Of a stretch of DNA of 12,976 nucleotides, positions 6,610 to 12,976 are shown piece by piece. The DNA lies in assembly GCA_024763115.1 (NCBI GenBank), contig JANTGB010000029.1:1-12976 (forward strand), read 5' to 3'. The notes beneath the pieces are model-generated. The model searched no databases. It was not told where the DNA came from and was given only the letters and a program-made list of their open reading frames with translations. Source of the stretch: Desulfobulbaceae bacterium. GTDB lineage: Bacteria; Desulfobacterota; Desulfobulbia; Desulfobulbales; SURF-16. A program made the position numbers and the translations under genes. How positions within the stretch are numbered: position 1 is the first letter of the stretch; every line of letters starts with the position of its first letter.

Positions 6610-7590
6610 ATGAAGCAAATTTTCATTATAATTATTCTGGCTCTTTTTCTGCCCATTTCCGCTTCGGCTGCTGAAGACGGTAGCGTCTTTGTCGTAAAGT
6701 CGGCGCCGAGAACCGTGCGGCTTTATGGTTTTACCAATCCCGATGCAACCATGACCGTGGTCAGTGAGGTGAGCGGCAAATGTCTTGAGATTATGGCTGA
6801 TGTCGGCGACAGGATCGCCCGGGACGGTTTATTTGCCCGAATTGATCCGACCTTTATCCAGCTTGAGCTTGAGCATAATCGGATAAGCCGGGAGCAGATG
6901 AAAAACCGCATTAACTATCTGGAAAAAGAATTAAAACGTTTTGAGCTTCTTTTTTCCCGCCACTCGACCGCAGAATCACAACTGGATAAATTGAACCAGG
7001 AATTTGATCAGGCTCGATTCAACCTCAAGTTACTGGAGAATCAAAAAAAAGTTCTGACCGAACGGCTGGATCGTTATTTAATCCACGTCCCGCCAGGTTG
7101 GCAGGTCATAAAACGAATGATGGAACCGGGTGAATGGCTTAATGTCGGTCAACCCCTGGCCCGGCTGGGCAATTTCCAGTCCCTTGTTGTCCCCTTTGCC
7201 CTTGCCCCGGATGAATACAGGGCCCTGCAACAGCAACAAACTATATATCTTCTTCAGGAAGACAGCCAACCGCTAAAGGCGGCAATTTACCAGGTGTCTC
7301 CTGATTTTGATCCTCAGACCAGAAAAATAAATCTGCAGCTGGTGCTCCTCGACAAACCTGGGGACAGCCGGGGCGGAATCAGGCTGGAATTACGGCTTGA
7401 TGTTCCCGAAAAGGGCGTTTTTGCGGTTCCCGGTTCAGCTGTAATCAAGCGTTATGGTGAAAATCTTCTCCAGAAAAAAGATGGAGAAATGATTCCGGTG
7501 GTTATTCACAATTCCGCCGGACGGGAGCTGCGGGTGGCTTCTCCCCTGATTAAACCTGGTGATCATTTTCTGCTTAATCCCTCTCCATGA
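6610..7590 (+). CDS. RND efflux periplasmic adaptor (membrane fusion protein)
   Basis: The 326-residue protein begins with a signal peptide (MKQIF, a hydrophobic core, then SASAAED), with likely cleavage near residue 20. There is no lipobox cysteine, so it is probably periplasmic or held by an uncleaved segment rather than a lipoprotein. Residues about 45-80 form the first half of a lipoyl-like domain (EVSGKCLEIMADVGDRI). Residues about 80-150 are a charged coiled-coil hairpin, and the second lipoyl half and beta-barrel follow from about 155. Adaptors of this family link an inner-membrane RND pump to an outer-membrane channel. The stop codon overlaps the start of the transporter gene (ATGA), so the two are translationally coupled. 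The protein is short for the family and has a short hairpin. No Shine-Dalgarno sequence is obvious. No outer-membrane channel gene is nearby. The substrate is unknown. Confidence 0.85.
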   Translation: MKQIFIIIILALFLPISASAAEDGSVFVVKSAPRTVRLYGFTNPDATMTVVSEVSGKCLEIMADVGDRIARDGLFARIDPTFIQLELEHNRISREQMKNRINYLEKELKRFELLFSRHSTAESQLDKLNQEFDQARFNLKLLENQKKVLTERLDRYLIHVPPGWQVIKRMMEPGEWLNVGQPLARLGNFQSLVVPFALAPDEYRALQQQQTIYLLQEDSQPLKAAIYQVSPDFDPQTRKINLQLVLLDKPGDSRGGIRLELRLDVPEKGVFAVPGSAVIKRYGENLLQKKDGEMIPVVIHNSAGRELRVASPLIKPGDHFLLNPSP

Positions 7591-10500
7591 AACAACTCAT
7601 TGTTTTTTCCATAAAACAGAAGGTATTTTTTAATCTGCTTTTTGTCCTGTTGATGGTCATGGGAGCTTTCGGACTCCTGCGTATGCCGGTTGAACGTTAT
7701 CCCAATATTGCTTTCTCCAAGGTTATCATTGACACCTTTCTGCCAGGCGCTTCAGCCGCTGATGTCGAGGCTCTGATTACCAGGGAGATTGAAGACTGCC
7801 TGGATGACCTGGAAAATGTTGAATATATCACCTCAACCTCTTACCGGGAACGATCCAGTATTCTGGTAAAATTTATCGATGATACCGACTATATGCAGGG
7901 TTATGAAGAACTGCGGCTCAAGGTGTTAAGTATTCTGGATGAACTGCCCCCGGAGGCGGAACCGCCTAAATTTAATTACCTGGACGTTAACGATTGGATG
8001 CCGGCCATTACCATCAATATTTACGGTAACCGCAGTAATCGGGCCCTGACCCTGATGGCCGAAGAAATGAAAATTGTCCTGCGCCAGATCAAGGATGTAA
8101 ATGAAGTAAGGCTGTCCGGCGAATACACCAGGGAATTTCACGTTCTGCTTGATCCGGCCAAGATGCGAACCCTGGGAATTACCTTTGAGCAGGTGGCCGG
8201 CGCCCTTAAGCGGGCCGACATTCTGATCCCGGCCGGAGATTTTACGGTTGATCAGGGTGAATTCGTTATAAAAGTTGATGAGCGTTTTCGCGACCGACAG
8301 CAGGTCATGGACACCATAATCCGCCGCGACAGTGATTCTTCATTTGTCACGGTTAATGATGTGGCAAGCAATGGTTATCTATCCTATCGCGATCCCCTGG
8401 TCAAAACCTCGGTAAACGGAATTGACTGCGTTACCCTGCAGATAATTAAAAATCGTGAGGGTAATGTTCTTAAAGTTGTCAGGGAAGTTAGAAAAACAAT
8501 GGAACAATTTGCGCCTGTTCTTGCCGGGGAAGGGGTTAAGGCCATACTTACCCAGGACAGCACTGTTAAGATAAGCGATTCAATCCGGGTGCTGGGCTTT
8601 AACCTGTTACTGGGAATCATCCTGGTATGCCTGCTGATCTGGTACTTCATGGGACTGCGCAGCGCCGCCCTGACAACAATCGGTATTCCCTTTTCTTTTC
8701 TGGCCAGTATGGCGGTAATGTATTTTACCGGCAACTCGATTAATGAACTTTCTCTCTTTTCCTTTGTTCTGGTCAGCGGGATAATTGTTGATGACGCCAT
8801 TGTGGTGGTAGAGAATATCAACCGTCACTGTCACACGGGCAAGCCGCTTATCCAGAGTGTTATTGACGGCACCTCGGAGGTTTTTCTGCCGGTAGTGGCG
8901 GCTACCCTGACCACGGTTGCCGCCTTTCTGCCCATGTTGATAATGACCGGCAATATCGGTGAATTCTTTTCCATTATTCCCAAAACCGTTTCCATAGCTC
9001 TCCTGGCCTCGCTGATTGAATGTCTTTTTATTCTGCCCATTCATTATCTTGATTTCGGCACTGATGCCAAAGACGGAGATGTCATTATCTGTAAACCGAA
9101 CAGTGATCCGGACGGCCTTGATAATGACAATCGATTCTTGGCCGTCAGTCGGAAAATTTTTGATTATCTTCTGCGTCTGGCTCTGCGTTTCCGCTGGACC
9201 AGTCTGGGAATAGTGGGACTGGCCTTTATTGCGGCCATGACCATCGCTATTCTATCCATCACCGGCAAGGCTCCGCTCATCAAGGTTAAATTTTTCCCTG
9301 ATGATTATTCGCTTTATTATATTGAAATCGACGGGCCGATTGGAACCCCGCTGGAAACCACGGCTCACTTGATTAAACAGATAGCTGAAAAGGTTGCGGC
9401 TGAGGGGCCGGAAACGGCTGAATCGGCTGTTGGTTATGCGGGATTTTATCTTAATGAAAACTATCATCCCGTCTGGGGTAATCATCTTGGTCATGTTGCC
9501 GTTACCCTGCCTGCAAAAAATATTCGCCATTTTGCCGATTATCCCAAAAATGATGTAGTCAGGCATCTGGAATGGATTAAAAAGGAAATGGCCGGCTTTA
9601 CCGACAGTGGTTTTACCCTGCGGGTCAGGGCTGAAAAAGATGGGCCGCCGGCCGGCAAGGATGTCAATATAAGAATATTGGGCACGGACATGGCCTCGGT
9701 AAGCGGCCTGAGTGCCGAGATTTTAAATTTCCTTCGTCAGAGTGAGTTGGGTAAGGAACTGGTGGAGTTAAACGACGGCCAGGGCCTGGCCAACCGCATC
9801 TGCCGTTTTAAAATTCTACCGGAACGGGCTGCCGAGTATGATCTCACTGTCAGCCAGGCGGCTTTGCTGGCCGCTTCGGTGCTTGACGGCCGCAATGTCG
9901 GGCGGTTTCGCCTGGCCGATGAAGAAGTTGACGTCAAGGTAAAAATTGATCCGGCTGCTGTTTCTTCACTGGCCGATGCCCTGGATGTGCCGATTATTGA
10001 ATATTCGACCGGGCCGGTGCGACTGGGCGAAATATGTGAGCTGGAAACCAGCCTGGAAGAGGGATATCTTAAACGTTTTCAGGGGCAGCGAGCTATAACA
10101 ATACAGGCCAATATCCGTTTCGGCTCATCTCTTTCCGCTCCGGCTATAGTGGAAAGAGTCAAGGGATTTTACCGGACAGTCAGGGATAAATATCCGGGCG
10201 CTACTTTAAACTTTGCTGGAGAGTATGAAAGTACCAGTAAATCATACACATCGCTTACCTATGCTTTTATTATTGCCATCATGCTGATTTATGTAATCCT
10301 GGCCACCCAGTTTAACTCCTACCTGCATCCGGTCGCCATACTTTCCGCTGTGGTGTTTTCCCTGATCGGCGTAGTGTTCGGCACTTTTTTTTCCCGTTCG
10401 CTGTTTACTGTAAACAGCTTCATTGCCGTGGTGGGAGTAACCGGGGTAGTGGTAAATGATTCTCTGGTACTTATTGAGTTTATCAACAAACGCTACCAGA

Positions 10501-10751
10501 GCGGGCTGAGCCGCTATGAGGCAATTATTCAGGGCACCCATATCCGCCTGCGGCCGATCCTGCTGACCACCCTTACCACCACCCTGGGACTTTTGCCCAT
10601 GGCCCTGGGTATTCCGGAATATTCGCTGGTCTGGGGGGCCATGGCGCGCACCTTTGTTACCGGTCTCTGCACCTCGACCGTGCTGACTATTTTCCTTGTT
10701 CCAGTGCAGTGGGATATTTTTGAAAGGCTGAAAGAAAGAAAAAATGCCTGA
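7587..10751 (+). CDS. RND family efflux transporter, AcrB/HAE1-like
   Basis: This 1054-residue inner-membrane pump has the full RND plan. TM1 lies near residues 12-30, a large periplasmic loop follows, and TM2-TM6 start around residue 335. A second periplasmic loop and a second membrane half extend from about 890 to the end. The proton-relay aspartates are present as D402-D403 in SGIIVDDAIVVVENI (AcrB D407/D408). The late motif RLRPILLTTLTTTLG is also conserved. At the position of AcrB K940 the protein instead has N957, followed by D958 (VVVNDSLVLIEF), a pattern I associate with an AcrB-like subgroup whose substrates are poorly known. The start overlaps the adaptor stop by 4 nt and the end overlaps the kinase gene by 8 nt. 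Length is normal and there is no frameshift. Drug, lipid or polysaccharide-precursor export are all possible. Confidence 0.93.
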   Translation: MKQLIVFSIKQKVFFNLLFVLLMVMGAFGLLRMPVERYPNIAFSKVIIDTFLPGASAADVEALITREIEDCLDDLENVEYITSTSYRERSSILVKFIDDTDYMQGYEELRLKVLSILDELPPEAEPPKFNYLDVNDWMPAITINIYGNRSNRALTLMAEEMKIVLRQIKDVNEVRLSGEYTREFHVLLDPAKMRTLGITFEQVAGALKRADILIPAGDFTVDQGEFVIKVDERFRDRQQVMDTIIRRDSDSSFVTVNDVASNGYLSYRDPLVKTSVNGIDCVTLQIIKNREGNVLKVVREVRKTMEQFAPVLAGEGVKAILTQDSTVKISDSIRVLGFNLLLGIILVCLLIWYFMGLRSAALTTIGIPFSFLASMAVMYFTGNSINELSLFSFVLVSGIIVDDAIVVVENINRHCHTGKPLIQSVIDGTSEVFLPVVAATLTTVAAFLPMLIMTGNIGEFFSIIPKTVSIALLASLIECLFILPIHYLDFGTDAKDGDVIICKPNSDPDGLDNDNRFLAVSRKIFDYLLRLALRFRWTSLGIVGLAFIAAMTIAILSITGKAPLIKVKFFPDDYSLYYIEIDGPIGTPLETTAHLIKQIAEKVAAEGPETAESAVGYAGFYLNENYHPVWGNHLGHVAVTLPAKNIRHFADYPKNDVVRHLEWIKKEMAGFTDSGFTLRVRAEKDGPPAGKDVNIRILGTDMASVSGLSAEILNFLRQSELGKELVELNDGQGLANRICRFKILPERAAEYDLTVSQAALLAASVLDGRNVGRFRLADEEVDVKVKIDPAAVSSLADALDVPIIEYSTGPVRLGEICELETSLEEGYLKRFQGQRAITIQANIRFGSSLSAPAIVERVKGFYRTVRDKYPGATLNFAGEYESTSKSYTSLTYAFIIAIMLIYVILATQFNSYLHPVAILSAVVFSLIGVVFGTFFSRSLFTVNSFIAVVGVTGVVVNDSLVLIEFINKRYQSGLSRYEAIIQGTHIRLRPILLTTLTTTLGLLPMALGIPEYSLVWGAMARTFVTGLCTSTVLTIFLVPVQWDIFERLKERKNA

Positions 10752-12795
10752 TGTCCCGACAATATTATCTTTTTTGATCTTTGCCTCGTTTGCCACAGAT
10801 TTTTTCCGCAAAAATAAGCAGCTCTGCCTGTCCCTCTCCATTATTCGTCTTTTAAGCGCTCTTGCCTTGCTCATATATCAATATTATTACAGTTACTTAT
10901 TTCCTTATCTGACTAATTTTTATGATATTCTGCGAGGGGTGATTCTTCTTTCGCTGGTAATGTTTCATACTGTCTGTAAATTTAATCAGTTCGCCAGGGC
11001 GGAAAACCCGAAAAAAATTCTATGGGAAAATTTTGTCTTCTGGAGCTTGTTTGCTGCCGGTCTGATTTTTTTCTTTTTCGGTAAAACATCCTTTGACCTC
11101 CTGGGCAATCCACTTGCCGTTCCTTCCTGCGGTTTCGTGTTCTGGAACTCCCTTGCCATTCTCGGCGTCATGATTTTTATTGCCACCCGGCTGGAGGAAT
11201 TCTGGAAAAGTCTGAAGAATAAACAACGTCGGCAATTCCGCCTGTTCGTGGTAGGTATGCTTCTCATCTGCGCCACTTTTGCCTGGCTCTGCAGTTATTG
11301 GTTGACCTACCGGCTGGTTGTTGCCGTTCATATGCAACTTGTCAGCCTTCTGCTTTCTATAAGCTGGCTGCTTATACTCTATGCTGTGATCCGCCATCAG
11401 CTTCTGCTGCGGCGAATATATGTCTCCCGCAAAGTAGTTTACGCCACTGCCGCCCCCATGATTTTTTCTGTTTATCTTTTTGGCCTGGGAATAATCAGCC
11501 TGGCCATGCGTTTATTCGGCTGGTCAATGCCTTTTATTTTTGGCAGCCTGCTGGTCGCTGCCGGGCCGATTATTCTGATCATCCTGGCTCTTTCCCCCAA
11601 ATTTCGCAATGAACTCAGGTACTTTATCAATACCCACTTTTATGAAAACAAATATGAATATCGGGATGAATGGCTGGCGTTTTCTGAAAAACTGCAGGGT
11701 AAAATGGGAATCAGGGAAGTGGTTGACGCGCTGGCCGGAGTACTGGGCAATGCCCTTTTTACTGAAAAAATAATGATCTGGCTGGCGGATGAAGAAAATA
11801 ATGATCTGGAGCTTTCTTTCCCTCATGGCCTGCCGGGCAGTGAAGCCCTCACCCCGCCCAGGGCTCTGCAGACCTGGCTGCGGCGCCATCCTTACTTTTA
11901 TCTTTCACGTTCCCGGCATGAAGATGACTGGCCGCAGGTTGCCGACGACAGCAAAAAAATCTGCGCTGAACATGGGCTGGTTTTGTTTTCAGCCATGACT
12001 GCCGGGAATCATTTTGCCGGGATTATCGGTTTGGGAGAGGAGGTTACCGGCGGTAGATACGGCGAGGATGATTTTGACCTGTTGCGGACCCTCGGCACTC
12101 AGGCGGCCTCTGCCCTGAGGGCTGCCCGGAGCGCTGAACTGATGGCGAGGCTCAGGGAGCAGTCAGCCTGGAATACCATGTCGACCTTTATTCTTCATGA
12201 CGTTAAAAACGCTCAGGCCATGCTTTCCCTGGCTAAGGAAAATGCCCCGCAACATATCGGCAATCCTGAATTTCAACAGGATCTTCTGGAAACCATTGAC
12301 GATGCCCTGAAAAGAATGGCCAAGGTGCAGCAGCGGCTTGCTATTCTGCAGGGGCAGATAAATCCGCTCCGGCGAAAAATCAACCTGACTGATTATATAG
12401 AAAAAATATGTAGCAAGTTGAGAAAAAAAATAGACCTTATAAAACTTGAATTCAGCGGCAGGCAGGATATTTACCTGGAGACTGATCCGGATATAATTTA
12501 TACTATTCTGGAAAATTTATATTTAAACAGTGTGGAGGCTGGAGCGGATAGTTGCCTGGTTAGCTATCTGCTGAAAGGCAGTGAGGCGGTGATTGATTTC
12601 TGCGATAACGGCCCTGGTATTACCCCTGATCTTTTACCTGATCGTCTATTTGCCCCTTTTATAACCTCTAAAGATAAAGGCAGTGGTATTGGCCTCTGGC
12701 AGGTTCATGAGTTAAGTCTTTCCTTAAACGGGACAATCAGCGTACGTAATCTTGAGGGGCGGGGATGTTGTTTTACTTTGACCCTGCCATTATAA
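10744..12795 (+). CDS. prsK: PrsK-type membrane histidine kinase with GAF-like domain
   Basis: The 683-residue protein has an N-terminal array of about eight membrane segments (residues 1-290). The family-like linker INTHFYENKYEYRDEW follows, then a GAF-like sensory region (about 310-465). The H-box FILHDVKN has H485 as the likely phosphorylated histidine. The ATPase domain has N-box N595, the G1 box DNGPGI at 621-626, an FAPF box and the G2 box GSGIGL at 646-651. The membrane array, linker and HDVKN box match the PEP-CTERM/exosortase system kinase PrsK. The ATG at 10744 lies within the end of the transporter gene (8-nt overlap), so the kinase is expected to be coupled to the pump. PrsK normally works with the regulator PrsR. 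Neither PrsR nor an exosortase gene is in the window, so the response regulator may lie to the right. The symbol is by family resemblance. Confidence 0.8.
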   Translation: MPDVPTILSFLIFASFATDFFRKNKQLCLSLSIIRLLSALALLIYQYYYSYLFPYLTNFYDILRGVILLSLVMFHTVCKFNQFARAENPKKILWENFVFWSLFAAGLIFFFFGKTSFDLLGNPLAVPSCGFVFWNSLAILGVMIFIATRLEEFWKSLKNKQRRQFRLFVVGMLLICATFAWLCSYWLTYRLVVAVHMQLVSLLLSISWLLILYAVIRHQLLLRRIYVSRKVVYATAAPMIFSVYLFGLGIISLAMRLFGWSMPFIFGSLLVAAGPIILIILALSPKFRNELRYFINTHFYENKYEYRDEWLAFSEKLQGKMGIREVVDALAGVLGNALFTEKIMIWLADEENNDLELSFPHGLPGSEALTPPRALQTWLRRHPYFYLSRSRHEDDWPQVADDSKKICAEHGLVLFSAMTAGNHFAGIIGLGEEVTGGRYGEDDFDLLRTLGTQAASALRAARSAELMARLREQSAWNTMSTFILHDVKNAQAMLSLAKENAPQHIGNPEFQQDLLETIDDALKRMAKVQQRLAILQGQINPLRRKINLTDYIEKICSKLRKKIDLIKLEFSGRQDIYLETDPDIIYTILENLYLNSVEAGADSCLVSYLLKGSEAVIDFCDNGPGITPDLLPDRLFAPFITSKDKGSGIGLWQVHELSLSLNGTISVRNLEGRGCCFTLTLPL

Positions 12796-12908
12796 TATAG
12801 GCTGAACTGAACCGCTATCGCGGAAATAACCAACCCGCCGGAATTCTCCTCAAACAGACTGTTCCCCCCCCTTATCACTTTTTTTTTGCTGTACATTACC
12901 TTTTGACG

Positions 12909-12936
12909 TTGACACGAAAGAATTTTTATGTTTAAT
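12909..12936 (+). promoter_or_regulatory. Candidate sigma70-type promoter at the right edge
   Basis: TTGACA (12909-12914) is a perfect -35. A 16-bp spacer separates it from TTTAAT (12931-12936), which matches the -10 consensus at five of six positions. A second -35-like TTGACG (12903-12908) abuts it. Transcription would start near 12943. An ACTCAT-AAA-ATGAGT inverted repeat at 12948-12962 sits over the expected start, a suitable place for an operator. The upstream gene is complete, so this promoter probably serves the next gene. Confidence 0.4.
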
Positions 12937-12956
12937 GAAATACTGATACTCATAAA

Positions 12957-12976
12957 ATGAGTCAGGAATGTGCAGC
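12957..12976 (+). CDS. Possible start of a further gene, cut by the window end
   Basis: An ATG at 12957 opens a frame reading MSQECA up to the window end. It overlaps the stop of an 11-codon frame (12928-12960) in an ATGA arrangement, and it lies just downstream of the candidate promoter. There is no clear ribosome-binding site, and six codons are far too few to identify anything. The true start may lie further right. Confidence 0.2.

Noticed and set aside
10242..10874. 210-codon minus-strand open frame opposite the end of the RND gene and the start of the kinase
   Set aside because: The protein is low-complexity and Gln/His/Gly-rich, as expected from the antisense of membrane-protein codons, and two real genes cover it.
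12812..12823. CCGC-TATC-GCGG hairpin just after the kinase gene as a terminator
   Set aside because: The stem is only four base pairs and no T-run follows. The nearby T9 run (about 12879-12887) has no GC hairpin in front of it.
1..12976. CRISPR array, tRNA or rRNA genes, or insertion sequence with transposase
   Set aside because: No regularly spaced repeats, tRNA-like cloverleaf or transposase-like frame was seen on either strand.

Overview
The window looks like ordinary chromosome from a Gram-negative anaerobe or microaerophile, most likely in the old deltaproteobacterial group (Desulfobacterota). That placement is an inference. It rests on the gene mix (ThyX instead of ThyA, an A. vinelandii-type three-domain NifU with NifS, and a PrsK-type kinase) and on base composition; no rRNA gene is present to settle it.

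The left half (about 96-5873) is entirely minus-strand housekeeping. In transcription order it holds miaA (tRNA dimethylallyltransferase), a 280-bp AT-rich gap, a tight nifU-nifS-thyX cluster with gaps of about 20 bp, a 221-bp gap carrying an imperfect inverted repeat of the heptamer CATGAAG, and a PIN-PhoH ATPase gene. The PhoH gene ends at a good intrinsic terminator. NifS and NifU make Fe-S clusters. MiaA makes i6A-tRNA, the substrate of the Fe-S enzyme MiaB, so the neighbourhood has a loose Fe-S/tRNA/nucleotide theme.

The centre (5874-6609) is a 736-bp divergent intergenic region with no credible protein gene. It contains a structured-RNA-like stretch (about 6085-6295) whose nested stems resemble part of group II intron domain I. 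A 22-bp piece of it recurs at the very left edge of the window in the same orientation, so related elements flank the minus-strand block. It also carries AT-rich sequence and a short palindrome just before the next gene.

The right half (6610-12795) is a three-gene plus-strand operon with overlapping cistrons: a periplasmic adaptor (membrane fusion protein), an AcrB-like RND transporter (4-nt overlap) and a PrsK-type membrane histidine kinase with a GAF-like region (8-nt overlap). PrsK kinases are known from exosortase/PEP-CTERM exopolysaccharide loci, so tight coupling to an RND pump is the most interesting thing here. No outer-membrane channel, response regulator or exosortase gene lies in the window. 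A good sigma70-type promoter and a possible start codon at the right edge suggest another gene begins there.
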